Source of the DNA: Acidimicrobiaceae bacterium
Lineage (GTDB): Bacteria > Actinomycetota > Acidimicrobiia > Acidimicrobiales > RAAP-2
Reading direction: 5' to 3'
Length of the DNA stretch: 64,000 nt
Assembly (NCBI GenBank): GCA_003162395.1
Contig: PMON01000004.1
Coordinates: forward strand, 52,223 to 116,222
Both the position numbers and the translations under genes were made by a program. The notes under the pieces are model-generated. The model saw only the letters and a list, made by a program, of their open reading frames with translations, did no database searches and had not been told where the DNA came from. This document shows, one piece after another, positions 37,094-45,409 of this stretch. Within the stretch, counting starts at the first letter, position 1. Each line of letters starts with the position of its first letter.

Positions 37094-38352
37094 CACCTCG
37101 CTTCTCCTCGCTTCCCGGCTTCGAGCCGCTCCAAGGTCATTGCGACCGCACCAGGGTCAATGTCGCATCCAACGAACCTGCGCCCTTCAGCCAACGTGGC
37201 CGCGGCCGTCGTCCCCGAGCCAACGAACGGATCGAGCACCAGTTCGCCGGGCAGCGTCAGCATGCGGACCAATTCGCGGATCGGACCCTCGGCTTGTTGC
37301 CAGGGGTGGTCGTCCAGGCCCTTCTCGCCCGCGCCCTCCGAGGCGATCAGCGTGTCCTTGATCCACGCCCTCGGTTTGTACCGACCCGCCGAGTACAGGA
37401 GCCAAGGCCGGTGCCAGCCGTTGATCTTGTGGACGTGCACCTTCGTGTGACGACCGCGAAGCACCGTCGCCCCGATCCACACGTACTCCAGGTGCTCAGC
37501 CAAACGCGCCATCTCCTCGGGCTGGCGGAGCTTCCCGCAGTAGGCGGCGAGCAGCCGTCCAGGCTTGAGCACTCGCGCAGCGAACTCGGAGAGGTCCGAG
37601 AAGATCGGGATCGCGTCGTCGGTGTATGGCGGGTCGCAGATGATGGCGTCGACGGAGTGGTCCGCGATGTTGAGGTCGCGGAAGTCGCAGTGCTCAATGC
37701 GCCAGCGGCGTCCCTTCGACACTTTCGGCACCTCGCGTGCCCGGTACCGGGCGAGCGATGCCTCGCGTGCCTTGCTCTCGGCGCGGCCGAGCTGGAGGAG
37801 CCGTCCTGGCGCGTCGTCGCCCAGCGTGTCGAGCGCCTTGAGTGCGCGCGCCTCGTCGCGCGATGAGCCGACCACGATCGACGGCGTGGCCTCGGCGCGT
37901 GTCGCCGGATAGTTCCGCCCGTCGCGACCCTCCACCGTGGAAGGAGCGACATTTGTCGCACCTCGCAGGTCCCGGCGCACGGTGATCTCGTCGACGCCAA
38001 GAACCGCAGCGATTCTGCGGTGCGACCACTTCTCGCCACGCAGGTGCGCGACCAGCTCGGCGCGCTGGGTACGGGAGAGATGACGCCGCGACAGGTTGAG
38101 CGCGAGCACGTGGCCGACCTTCTCCTCACGGCTCTTGAACCGGCGCACGACGCGTGGGTAATCGGGGACCTTCATGCCCTCAGCCAGCAGCTCGTCTCTG
38201 GCGCGAAGCCGGTTGTGGCCGTCGAGTACCGCACCGGTCTCGTCGAGCTCGATCGGCACCTGGACCCCATGGGCTGCGATGTCGGCCTTCAGCGAGGCAT
38301 ACTCGGGGTCCGACAAGTCCGGCAGCAGCTGGTACGAGGGGCGCTTCGTCAC
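37093..38352 (-). CDS. ParB-N / DNA methyltransferase fusion
   Basis: The 419-residue protein has a ParB-like nuclease fold at the N-terminus (IAAHGVQVPIELDETGAVLDGHNRLRA) and an HTH-like helix pair (WSHRRIAAVLGVDEITVRRDL). The C-terminal N4/N6 methyltransferase shows catalytic IICDPPYTDD and SAM motif VLDPFVGSGTTAAATLAEGRRFVG. Such fusions are frequent on phages and mobile elements. It probably methylates specific sites, either as self-protection or as anti-restriction. GTG 38352 overlaps the preceding stop (GTGA). Confidence 0.82.
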   Translation of the reverse strand: MTKRPSYQLLPDLSDPEYASLKADIAAHGVQVPIELDETGAVLDGHNRLRARDELLAEGMKVPDYPRVVRRFKSREEKVGHVLALNLSRRHLSRTQRAELVAHLRGEKWSHRRIAAVLGVDEITVRRDLRGATNVAPSTVEGRDGRNYPATRAEATPSIVVGSSRDEARALKALDTLGDDAPGRLLQLGRAESKAREASLARYRAREVPKVSKGRRWRIEHCDFRDLNIADHSVDAIICDPPYTDDAIPIFSDLSEFAARVLKPGRLLAAYCGKLRQPEEMARLAEHLEYVWIGATVLRGRHTKVHVHKINGWHRPWLLYSAGRYKPRAWIKDTLIASEGAGEKGLDDHPWQQAEGPIRELVRMLTLPGELVLDPFVGSGTTAAATLAEGRRFVGCDIDPGAVAMTLERLEAGKRGEAR

Positions 38353-38786
38353 GCGGCGTCCCCTCGGCTCGCGCGGAGCAGCACCAGGAAGGCCTCCGGC
38401 TCGACCGGCCATCCACCCGCGACCGAGGCCGTTCGGGCAGGCGTCCGCTGGCCCTGCGGGAAGATCCGGACCGACCGAAGCTCGCGGAGGCCAGTGTCAT
38501 CGAACAGCGCCACCGGCAGCCCCCGCCCCAACGACTCGGCCATCTCGCGAAGGCACCCCGCGCCGACCGTCCCGTTGGGCTCGGTGAACAGGACGAGCGC
38601 GTCGATCTTGACCACCATCTCCGGCCAGTCCGCGAGCCATTCGTCCGTGCTCGCGTAGAGCTTGGACGGGTCGATCAGCTCGGCCCCTCGCAGGACCGCG
38701 GCGAGCCGATCGAGCACGTCGCGCTCGTGGGGCGTGCCGTAGGTGGTCACGGGGTGTGCGACGTAGACGAGCGCGCGGCGCGTCAT
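38349..38786 (-). CDS. Nucleoside 2-deoxyribosyltransferase-like protein
   Basis: The 145-residue Rossmann-like protein starts ALVYVAHPVTTYGTPHERDVLDRL and has the block IDALVLFTEPNGTVGAGCLREM followed by AESLGRGLPVALFDD. This resembles nucleoside deoxyribosyltransferases and related TIR/MazG-associated small domains, in which the Glu of the GCLREM-like region is catalytic. Nucleotide metabolism or modification during element replication is possible. It overlaps the helicase-like gene (ATGA) and the ParB-methylase (GTGA). Confidence 0.5.
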   Translation of the reverse strand: MTRRALVYVAHPVTTYGTPHERDVLDRLAAVLRGAELIDPSKLYASTDEWLADWPEMVVKIDALVLFTEPNGTVGAGCLREMAESLGRGLPVALFDDTGLRELRSVRIFPQGQRTPARTASVAGGWPVEPEAFLVLLRASRGDAA

Positions 38787-40018
38787 GGGTAGCGCTCAGT
38801 CCGCGGGCTGCGCCCGTCCCACCGTCCCTCGAAGGGCCACTCCTTGCCGCGCACGAGTCGGTCGGGCCACGACGCCGCGAGCCGGTCACCACGGAATCGG
38901 CCGAGCCCGAGCTCCGTTGTGCCCTTCGACTGCTGCAACGTGATGCCAAGCTCGGGCCACGCGAGCCAGCGCTGCGAGCCGAACGGCAGGAGGTCACGAA
39001 CGCCCTTGGTGGGCTTCGGTGCGTGGTGCTCCAGAAGGAGCGCGAACTGAAAGCGCGTCCGAAGATCGTCGAGCACGCGCTGGACGCCTTCGGCAGCCTC
39101 CTCGTAGGACTCGTTGTCGCGACGTGGGCCGAGCTTGTAGAGCGGCCCCGCGACGACGAGCTGGGGGCGCTGGTGGCGGATCTCACGGACGAGGTCGGCG
39201 CGGTCGCGGGCGTCTCGCACGTCGAGTCCGCCCGGACGTGACCAGAATCGGCAGCGCTCGGCGTCGTAGGAGAGGCCGACGGTGCTACGCACCTGGTCGT
39301 CAAGCCGACGTCCCGTCTCTGCGATCGCCGCCTTGGGGTTCTCCGCGTCGACGACGAGCACTCTCACGGGCTGGATCCCGTCGAGGCGCAGCGGGTGGAT
39401 GCCCTGCGCCGCCGCGACGGCGATCTGGCGGAGCAAGGTGGACTTGCCGATGCCCTCGCTCGCCACGATGACGGCCCGCCAGTCGACACGAAGCAGGTCA
39501 GGGATGACCCACGGCGCCGCGGCGTCTGCTGCGGCGAGCAGCTCGGGAAGTGTGAGCGCCTCCGGCGCACCGCGCGCCGCACCCAGCCCGATCTGGTCGA
39601 GGTCTCGGGCAGCGCTCTGCGCGATCTCATAAGCGTCGGCACCGTCGGTGAGCGAGCCCATCGCGTCGGCCATCGCGAGCCGCACCGCCCGGGCGGCGCT
39701 GTGCTGCAGGATGACGTCGACGTGGCTGCGAAGGGGCCGCGTGGGCTCGTCGGGCAAATCGAGGGAGCCCTCGTCGAGCTCGGCACCAGATCGGCGGGCT
39801 CGCTCCAGCACGACGACGCGATCGACGCCGCGCCGCTCGGCCACGAGCGAGCGGGTCGCGTCCCAGAGCGCGCCGTAGCTCGCGTTGGCAAAGTCGCCTG
39901 GCTCTAGGTCGTCGGTGACGCCGTCGAGGTAGTCGGGGAAGGCGATCGCGCCTGCGACGAAGGTGCGCTCGACGTCGGGCAGGAACGACGCGACCGGCTG
40001 TCTGCGCAGGGGCGTCAC
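38783..40018 (-). CDS. DnaB-N / RepA-like AAA ATPase
   Basis: The 411-residue protein has an N-terminal helical domain like that of DnaB helicases (VERTFVAGAIAFPDYLDGV...ASYGALWDATRSLV). A RecA-fold ATPase follows: Walker A VIVASEGIGKSTLLRQ, Walker B region QLVVAGPLYKLGP, and a sensor-like LLLEHHAPKPTKG. The second half resembles plasmid RepA helicases. It is the likely replicative helicase or loader for E2. GTG 40018 overlaps the polymerase stop (GTGA), so it is co-translated with the polymerase. Confidence 0.75.
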   Translation of the reverse strand: MTPLRRQPVASFLPDVERTFVAGAIAFPDYLDGVTDDLEPGDFANASYGALWDATRSLVAERRGVDRVVVLERARRSGAELDEGSLDLPDEPTRPLRSHVDVILQHSAARAVRLAMADAMGSLTDGADAYEIAQSAARDLDQIGLGAARGAPEALTLPELLAAADAAAPWVIPDLLRVDWRAVIVASEGIGKSTLLRQIAVAAAQGIHPLRLDGIQPVRVLVVDAENPKAAIAETGRRLDDQVRSTVGLSYDAERCRFWSRPGGLDVRDARDRADLVREIRHQRPQLVVAGPLYKLGPRRDNESYEEAAEGVQRVLDDLRTRFQFALLLEHHAPKPTKGVRDLLPFGSQRWLAWPELGITLQQSKGTTELGLGRFRGDRLAASWPDRLVRGKEWPFEGRWDGRSPRTERYP

Positions 40019-42357
40019 TGCCCCTCCCTGTCGGACGCCACGACCTCGGTCCACTCCGGGGCACGCTCGTCCCAGGTGCGGTCGGCCGGCACCGCACCGC
40101 CAACCCTCCGCAGTGCCTCGACAGACTGAAGGATCGACGCGCGTCGCCTGGCACGATGACGGCGCTGTCGACACGTTGGCGAGCACGTCGTCTTGTTCGG
40201 CGGGCCGTAGAACGGCTCGCTGCAGACCGGGCAGGTGCGGGGCACTGCACGCGCCACGGCGTCGGCGATCTTGGACATCGTCTCGGGACCTGGCACGGCG
40301 TAGCTGTGCAACACGTCCGAGGTGGTGCGCTCGGAAGGACCGCCCAGCCGGGCGATCTCCGCGGCGCCGACGAGGAGCGCACGACGCCGGAGATCCCGCC
40401 AACCCTCGGTCGTCTTGAACTCGAGGATCGGCGCTGTGGTTGCCTCCAGGTCCTCCACGGATCGCCCCACCATGCGGACGAGCGCTGTGTCGGTGTGCAC
40501 CGGCGTTGGATGCCGCAGCCCCCGGGCGGGGCCGGTCATCGAGGGGTCGTGCTCTCGCAACCAGCCCATCACGTGGTCCCGGATCCTGTGCCCGATGACG
40601 TGGCGCCGGGCGGTCCGGTCGCCAGCGGCATAGACAGGCGAGCCATTGGATCCGAGCACGTCGATGCACACGGACGCTCCCGCGAGCCGGAAGTCGAGCA
40701 ACGGCCAGGTCGCTGGGTCGCGATGGTGCCCGAGCGCGATGGGCGAGCCGGAGCGCCCGCCGGTCTCCACCTGGACGTATCGCGCGAGCGGGAGCACCGT
40801 CGGGTCACCGCTCGCACTGCGGAGCTGGCGGAGCTCGTCCCACGTGGTCGCCTGGCGGGCTCGCAAGGCGAGGCGTCCGGCGAACGGCGGCAGACGCTCA
40901 GGCACCGCGATGCGGCGGTCGACCGGAGTCGCAAGCGCGGCCTCGAAGAGCGCCAGCTCAAGGTCCGCTGCCCACTGGCACCGACCGTCCGAGGTCAACG
41001 CGCCTTCCCCCGTCGGGTCCATGAGGTGCCCGCCCATGTCGGCGTCCGACGACTGGACGATCCGCCAGCGGCCGTGGTCGTCCTTGCGCGCGAGGACTGG
41101 CTTGTTGACGCCGAAGACGACGCCCGTCGTCGGCTGGGTGAGCGAACCCACGACCTCCTTCCACGCCGGGTGGCCGTCGTAGCCGAGGAGCGCGTCGAGC
41201 CGTGAGGTCACGGCGTTGATCTCGTCGGGCGTGAGCAGCTTGACCGCAGGGTGTCCGTCGGGGGTCCGGGCGTTGCCCCCCGGCACCGGCCACCATCCGC
41301 CGCCAGGCGCACAGGGCACGGAGCCAGCGTCGGTCGAGACGTGTGCGAACACGCCGCCGATCTCACCCAGCAATAGCTCGGTGAGCCCGACGGCGAACTG
41401 CGTGAACCCTGACACCGCGCCCGACAAGAGGAGCGACGTGTACTCGGCGGGATACTCCGGGCGCTTGGTCTTGGTCGACATTGCCTCGCCGTGGATGTCG
41501 ATGGCGGCCAGCTCGATCGCGCGGTCGAAGGCCTTGCGGTCGTACCGCGAGCCGAGGCCGTAGGCGTCGACGTTGGCGCCGAGCTTGGACGGCCCGCCCA
41601 TGCGGTCCCGGCACCGCCGCCACGCGAGCCCGAGGTCCTGTCGCCGGAGGTCGACGGTGATGCCGTCGAAGAGCCGGTACCGCTTGAGCCCCTGCACCGC
41701 GGGACCGGCCACGGGGCGACGCACCTGACCCACCGTGAACCGCCCGCCGCGTGCCCTGCCGAGCGCGGCGTGGAACCAGAAGACCGGCAGCCCCATCGGG
41801 GCCGGGAAGAAGAGCTCAGCGACCGTCCCGCCGTGACGTGTCGGCGTCCAGTCGACCGAGGCGGGGAACTGGGCGCCGTCGCTTGACTCGATGGTGACCA
41901 GGGTCGGGCCCCACCTGGCCGCGGTGGCAGGGTCGAGCAGGCGGCCTACGAGATCGGGCGCGTCGAGCAGCTCCAGGAACTCGTCGCGCGCGTCCTCGAA
42001 CTCGATCGTGCCCGCGACAAGGTACGGCGTCAGCCTGAGCGCCGAGAAGCTGCCCGCGTACGCAGAGTTGAGGTCGATCAGGGCGAGCGGCAGACCGACG
42101 CCGACGAGCGCCGCCTCGACGCGGGGACCACCAAAGGCACCAGCCGCCGCTCCCTTGTCGGCGTTGGAGACTCCCGCGAGCGCGCCCGCCGCGTGCAGCA
42201 TCCCCGCCCGCCCACGGTTGTGCGACACAAGCGAAGCCGTCGAGAACGCCGCGCTCGGGGCCATCCCCGGGGCGAGCTCGCCCAGCCTCTGGCACGCGGC
42301 GCGGTAGAGGTCGAGCAGCGCGCCGCACTCTGCGCGAGCCTGGTCGAGGCGCTTCAC
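40015..42357 (-). CDS. Family-B-like DNA polymerase, palm/thumb part
   Basis: The 780-residue protein keeps the order of family B motifs. Motif A is ALIDLNSAYAGSFSAL (Asp95, like D-x-x-S-x-Y-P-S). Motif B is SKLGANVDAYG (Lys258...Tyr266-Gly267, like K-x-x-x-N-S-x-Y-G). Motif C is HVSTDAGSV (Asp343), where the second Asp of D-T-D is Gly. A C-terminal zinc knuckle, CPVCSEPFYGPPNKTTCSPTC, follows. The exonuclease part is encoded separately just upstream, overlapping by GTGA. It probably replicates E2. The divergent motif C makes activity uncertain; the family call rests on motif order and context. Confidence 0.65.
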   Translation of the reverse strand: MKRLDQARAECGALLDLYRAACQRLGELAPGMAPSAAFSTASLVSHNRGRAGMLHAAGALAGVSNADKGAAAGAFGGPRVEAALVGVGLPLALIDLNSAYAGSFSALRLTPYLVAGTIEFEDARDEFLELLDAPDLVGRLLDPATAARWGPTLVTIESSDGAQFPASVDWTPTRHGGTVAELFFPAPMGLPVFWFHAALGRARGGRFTVGQVRRPVAGPAVQGLKRYRLFDGITVDLRRQDLGLAWRRCRDRMGGPSKLGANVDAYGLGSRYDRKAFDRAIELAAIDIHGEAMSTKTKRPEYPAEYTSLLLSGAVSGFTQFAVGLTELLLGEIGGVFAHVSTDAGSVPCAPGGGWWPVPGGNARTPDGHPAVKLLTPDEINAVTSRLDALLGYDGHPAWKEVVGSLTQPTTGVVFGVNKPVLARKDDHGRWRIVQSSDADMGGHLMDPTGEGALTSDGRCQWAADLELALFEAALATPVDRRIAVPERLPPFAGRLALRARQATTWDELRQLRSASGDPTVLPLARYVQVETGGRSGSPIALGHHRDPATWPLLDFRLAGASVCIDVLGSNGSPVYAAGDRTARRHVIGHRIRDHVMGWLREHDPSMTGPARGLRHPTPVHTDTALVRMVGRSVEDLEATTAPILEFKTTEGWRDLRRRALLVGAAEIARLGGPSERTTSDVLHSYAVPGPETMSKIADAVARAVPRTCPVCSEPFYGPPNKTTCSPTCRQRRHRARRRASILQSVEALRRVGGAVPADRTWDERAPEWTEVVASDREGQ

Positions 42358-43079
42358 GGCGTCGGCCAGTCGGTGCCGAGCAGGACCGCAGCCTGCGCAG
42401 GGGTTTCCACGGCGCCCCCGACGACCGAGGGAACGAGGTTCCCCAGGTCGACGAACCGGGGCCGGTGGCCCTTCGGCATAGCGGCCTCGTCACGAGGCGC
42501 GAGCCACCGGATGAAAGCGGGACTCCCCGAGCCGCGAGTGGTCACCCTGAGGCGCGGGCAGTAGTCCGAGTCGCGCCACTTGCCGTCGACGACCTTGCCG
42601 GTGCCCATGAGCGCGACCGAGAACGCTCCGCCGACCGAGCGCCCGACGTGACCTGCCAACCGGCAGAGCTGCCAGGGGATGTCCCAGCCGATGAGCGGCA
42701 CCCCGTGGCGGTAGCAGCGCTTGACGATGAGCAGACCCAATTCGGAGAACGTGAGCACGTCGAGGTACGTGACGAAGCCGGGGCGCAGGTCCTGGCGCTG
42801 TGTGGCCGCCCACGCGAGCACCTCACTCGTGGGGTTGGTGCCGTCCGGCACCGCGATGCCCTCGCGACGGGTCCAGCCATCGAACGCCTCGCGGAAGAAG
42901 AAGGCAACCGCACGATCGAGCTCGTCGACGACCACGTGCAGGAAGAACGAACGTCGCGCGACGAAGTGCGCGGCCCGGTGCGCGAGCGAGCGCTTGGTCG
43001 TCAGTGTCGCGACCTTTGGCCCGGCGTCCTCAGATGCGGGCGCCTCGACGTGCGCGCGCAGCCGGATCGACTTAGCCAC
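42354..43079 (-). CDS. Exonuclease-like N-terminal part of split PolB
   Basis: The 241-residue protein has an RNase-H-like arrangement seen in family B proofreading domains. FLHVVVDELDRAV is a possible first strand; VPLIGWDIPWQLCRLAGHVG resembles the exo II block (V-G-x-N-x-x-x-D), and FVDLGNLVPSVVGGAVETPAQAAVLLG resembles the exo III lead-in (F-V-D-x-x-x-L...S-L-x-x-A-A-x-x-L-G). The stop overlaps the polymerase GTG (GTGA), so one ancestral polymerase seems split in two. GTG 43079 is chosen because upstream DNA is occupied by the HNH gene. Confidence 0.55.
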   Translation of the reverse strand: MAKSIRLRAHVEAPASEDAGPKVATLTTKRSLAHRAAHFVARRSFFLHVVVDELDRAVAFFFREAFDGWTRREGIAVPDGTNPTSEVLAWAATQRQDLRPGFVTYLDVLTFSELGLLIVKRCYRHGVPLIGWDIPWQLCRLAGHVGRSVGGAFSVALMGTGKVVDGKWRDSDYCPRLRVTTRGSGSPAFIRWLAPRDEAAMPKGHRPRFVDLGNLVPSVVGGAVETPAQAAVLLGTDWPTP

Positions 43080-43410
43080 CAGTCGCTCCCGCCATGAGCG
43101 CCTCAAGCGGCGCTTCGAGCGCACCCGCCAACTCCTCAACGAGCTCGCGCGTGAACTCATACGGCCCGGGCTCCTCCGCCATCCACGACAGCCAGGCGCA
43201 GAAGCGCGCAAGGACGAGGAGCGGCGTGCCGTGACGGTCACCGTCTAGCCCGGCGCCCCGCAGGATCACGTGCATGCCGTCGTGGCACGGGACGCAGAAG
43301 GCGAAGGTCAGCTTCGGGTGGAGGTACTCGCCGTCGATCCCCGAGCCAGTGACGTGGTGTCGGTGGCTCACCTCGACGATTCGGCGGCACCGTCCGCACC
43401 GGCCGCTCAC
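43072..43410 (-). CDS. HNH-like nuclease protein
   Basis: The 112-residue protein has CGRCRRIVEVSHRHHVTGSG, then FAFCVPCHDGMHVI: two CxxC pairs framing His residues, the zinc-HNH pattern. Helices follow. HNH genes are frequent companions in casposons. GTG 43410 overlaps the stop of the previous gene (GTGA) and its own stop overlaps the exonuclease start by eight bases, so it is part of the leftward array. Confidence 0.65.
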   Translation of the reverse strand: MSGRCGRCRRIVEVSHRHHVTGSGIDGEYLHPKLTFAFCVPCHDGMHVILRGAGLDGDRHGTPLLVLARFCAWLSWMAEEPGPYEFTRELVEELAGALEAPLEALMAGATGG

Positions 43411-43904
43411 GAAGCGGCCCTTGCGTCCAGGCGCCGGTACCGCTCGCTCGGCCCGGGGCCTGCCTGGAAGACCATCACGATCACGGCTTCGGCGTCGGGC
43501 TCCAGCTCGTGCTCCCCGGCTGTGCGGATGCGCCGTCGCCACTTTCGCCCAAACACCTTGACGTCGATGCGGTCTTCGAGGAGGTCCCGCACGTCCCGCA
43601 GGTACTGGCCGACGCGGCGTGCCTCGCGGCTCGACGTGACCGTGACGTCGGCAACGCCTTCGGTGGTCGGAACAGCGAAGAAGTCGTAGGTGACTTCGGA
43701 GAGTCGGACCTGCCCTCTGCTCGGGTGGCCGCGAGCCTGACCGCGCGAGTAGCCGTGCTGCTCGGCGTGCTCGACGCGTCGCAGGTACGCCACACGGTAG
43801 ACCGCGCGCCGCGCGGGCGTCCCTGGGCGTGTGTTGCCTCGCGTCAACTCGCCGCGACGAGCCTTTGCGAGCAGCTTGGTGTCGTGCTTACGAGTCGTTG
43901 GCAT
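43407..43904 (-). CDS. Basic protein of unknown function in E2
   Basis: The 165-residue protein starts MPTTRKHDTKLLAKARRGELTR. It has a strongly basic, probably DNA-binding N-terminal half (YRVAYLRRVEHAEQHGYSRGQARGH) and a mixed alpha/beta C-terminal half (DLLEDRIDVKVFGRKWRRRIR...AVIVMVFQ). I do not recognise the family. ATG 43904 lies inside the end of the preceding small gene (17-base overlap). Confidence 0.55.
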   Translation of the reverse strand: MPTTRKHDTKLLAKARRGELTRGNTRPGTPARRAVYRVAYLRRVEHAEQHGYSRGQARGHPSRGQVRLSEVTYDFFAVPTTEGVADVTVTSSREARRVGQYLRDVRDLLEDRIDVKVFGRKWRRRIRTAGEHELEPDAEAVIVMVFQAGPGPSERYRRLDARAAS

Positions 43905-44124
43905 CGCAGACCTTGCAGATTCGAAGGTGCGGGCGGAGACGTGCCCGGGCCGCCTCCTCAAGCGCGGACGGAAGCACGATTGATGCAAGGTCACCAAGCA
44001 GCACCGCTCGTTCGATGCCCAACCGTCGAGCGCGCTCCTCAGCGTCCGCCAACAGCGAGCGAGATAGACGGACCTTGATCGTGAGTCGACCGGGTGTGGA
44101 GGCGAGGACGCCGCTGCGCGTCAT
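43888..44124 (-). CDS. Ribbon-helix-helix-like small regulator
   Basis: The 78-residue protein has TIKVRLSRSLLADAEERARRLGI, the short strand plus helix of ribbon-helix-helix DNA-binding proteins. A second helix and a Cys pair (CKVCDAN) lie at the C-terminus. It could be a copy-number or operon repressor of E2. It overlaps the upstream small gene by ATGA. Confidence 0.5.
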   Translation of the reverse strand: MTRSGVLASTPGRLTIKVRLSRSLLADAEERARRLGIERAVLLGDLASIVLPSALEEAARARLRPHLRICKVCDANDS

Positions 44125-44315
44125 GCGTCCTCAGGCACCGACAGGGCCGTTGCGATCAACGAGGACACTGCCGCCGAGACCGACCTGAACCCAGCCGCCC
44201 ACGCCAAGCCGCCGGTTCTCGGACTGCCGATGAGCGTTAGGGCACCTGGCGGGAAGGCGACCTCAACCCAACGGGTGGCCGGAGCTTCATCGACCTCAGC
44301 ACGGGCTGCCAGCAC
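44121..44315 (-). CDS. Small protein heading the leftward E2 array
   Basis: The 64-residue protein (GTG start) contains VEVAFPPGALTLIGSP and an Ala/Ser-rich helix. I do not recognise it. Its end overlaps the next gene by ATGA. It is the first gene of the leftward array; the promoter must lie in 44316-44424. Confidence 0.45.
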   Translation of the reverse strand: MLAARAEVDEAPATRWVEVAFPPGALTLIGSPRTGGLAWAAGFRSVSAAVSSLIATALSVPEDA

Positions 44316-44402
44316 GACCCAGATCTACGACACCGATTTTTCGAGCCCTCCGGCATAGCGGGGAAGGATAAAACAGGGAAATACAAGCAGGATCAGGGAC
44401 TT

Positions 44403-44426
44403 ATGTCCGGGCTATAATCGGGACAT
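44403..44426 (+). promoter_or_regulatory. Leaderless promoter with inverted-repeat operator
   Basis: TATAAT (44413-44418) sits seven bases before ATG 44425, the spacing expected for a leaderless transcript. ATGTCC (44403-44408) and GGACAT (44421-44426) form an inverted repeat around the -10 box, so a bound repressor would block initiation. The divergent leftward array may be controlled from the same site. Confidence 0.5.
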
Positions 44427-45339
44427 GCCACGATCGACGAAGGCAAGTGTCGAGCTGGCGAACGAGCTCGGATTCTCACCATCTCGGGTCCAGGGTTGGA
44501 CCGAGGGCGGCTTCATGCCCGCGCACGACGTCTCGCACAAAGAGCTTCTCGCACACTGCCGAACGCTTGACCCGCTGAGTGGTACAGGACGAGATGCCGA
44601 CGTCGCCACGATCAAGATGGCTGCGCAGGGCTTCCACTGCGCGAGGTTGCGGGAGACGTTGTGGGGGCTGCAGGACTTCGATCCGAACCACGCCATCAGC
44701 GACGCCAACGAACTTGTCGAGGTTGCAGATCCGATGCTGAGGGCAGTCTTGCAACGCTCGGCGGAGCGTCTCGGGGCGCCGCCTGAATACCCTGACGAGC
44801 CTGGCCTGGCTGCCGCAAGAGCGGGTGCCGCCGTGCTGGCGGTTGCACAGGTTGCGGTTGGTGACCCGGTCGAGCCACAGGACTTCGAGGATCTCGACCA
44901 GCTCTTGAACGAGCCGGTCGCTCGACTCGCCGAAATCGACCCGAGCGAAGTCCCCACTGATCTCGAAGGGGCAGCTGCTCTCACGCGGCGGATCGCCGAG
45001 GTGGTCATCGGCTCAGCTCAAACCTGGTTCGACGAGGCAAGCGACAACGACCTGGTCGTCGGCGTCAAGTCAGCACGTCGAGCCGTCGACACGCTCAAGA
45101 TCCTGGGGCTTGAGTTCGGAGGCGACGAGCAGGAGTGGATGACGGTTGGCCAGGTCACGCCACTCGCCGAGCGCATGCTCACGTCGCTCACGCGCATCTA
45201 CGAGACCTTCTACTTGCCGTACGCAGCGGGGAAGGTCATTCCGGCCGGGGAGCGCGCCCTAGTGGAGACGCTTACCGGGAAGCCCATTCCGAGCGAGCCG
45301 GTCAGCCCGGCGCGGGAGCTGGAGGTGCCCGGAGGTTAG
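44425..45339 (+). CDS. HTH protein upstream of cas1
   Basis: The 304-residue soluble protein has an N-terminal helix-turn-helix of MerR/winged type (SVELANELGFSPSRVQGWTEGGFMP) and a long helical remainder (for example DLEGAAALTRRIAEVVIGSAQTWFDEA). It is probably the regulator of E2 or an accessory factor for Cas1. It is transcribed toward cas1, 70 bases away, from a leaderless-looking promoter with an inverted repeat, which suggests autoregulation. No homologous family is recognised for the C-terminal part. Confidence 0.6.
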   Translation: MPRSTKASVELANELGFSPSRVQGWTEGGFMPAHDVSHKELLAHCRTLDPLSGTGRDADVATIKMAAQGFHCARLRETLWGLQDFDPNHAISDANELVEVADPMLRAVLQRSAERLGAPPEYPDEPGLAAARAGAAVLAVAQVAVGDPVEPQDFEDLDQLLNEPVARLAEIDPSEVPTDLEGAAALTRRIAEVVIGSAQTWFDEASDNDLVVGVKSARRAVDTLKILGLEFGGDEQEWMTVGQVTPLAERMLTSLTRIYETFYLPYAAGKVIPAGERALVETLTGKPIPSEPVSPARELEVPGG

Positions 45340-45354
45340 GTAGACCGAAGACAA

Positions 45355-45386
45355 GCCTCCGGCGCCGATTGGGTCGACCCGGAGGC
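45355..45386 (+). promoter_or_regulatory. Stem-loop in the cas1 leader
   Basis: GCCTCCGG (45355-45362) pairs with CCGGAGGC (45379-45386) across a 16-base loop, between the HTH gene and cas1. It may attenuate transcription or shape translation. The ribosome site GGAGG (45396-45400) lies just downstream and outside the stem. Confidence 0.45.
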
Positions 45387-45409
45387 ATGACCCACGGAGG
45401 ACAATCTCC

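Noticed and set aside
40019..40669. N-terminal extension of the DnaB/RepA-like ATPase
   Set aside because: It lies antiphase inside the polymerase gene; the GTG at 40018 overlaps the polymerase stop as GTGA.
43080..43241. N-terminal extension of the exonuclease-like protein
   Set aside because: The extension is Arg/Ser-rich, overlaps the HNH gene, and a GTG at 43079 fits the overlapping gene pattern.
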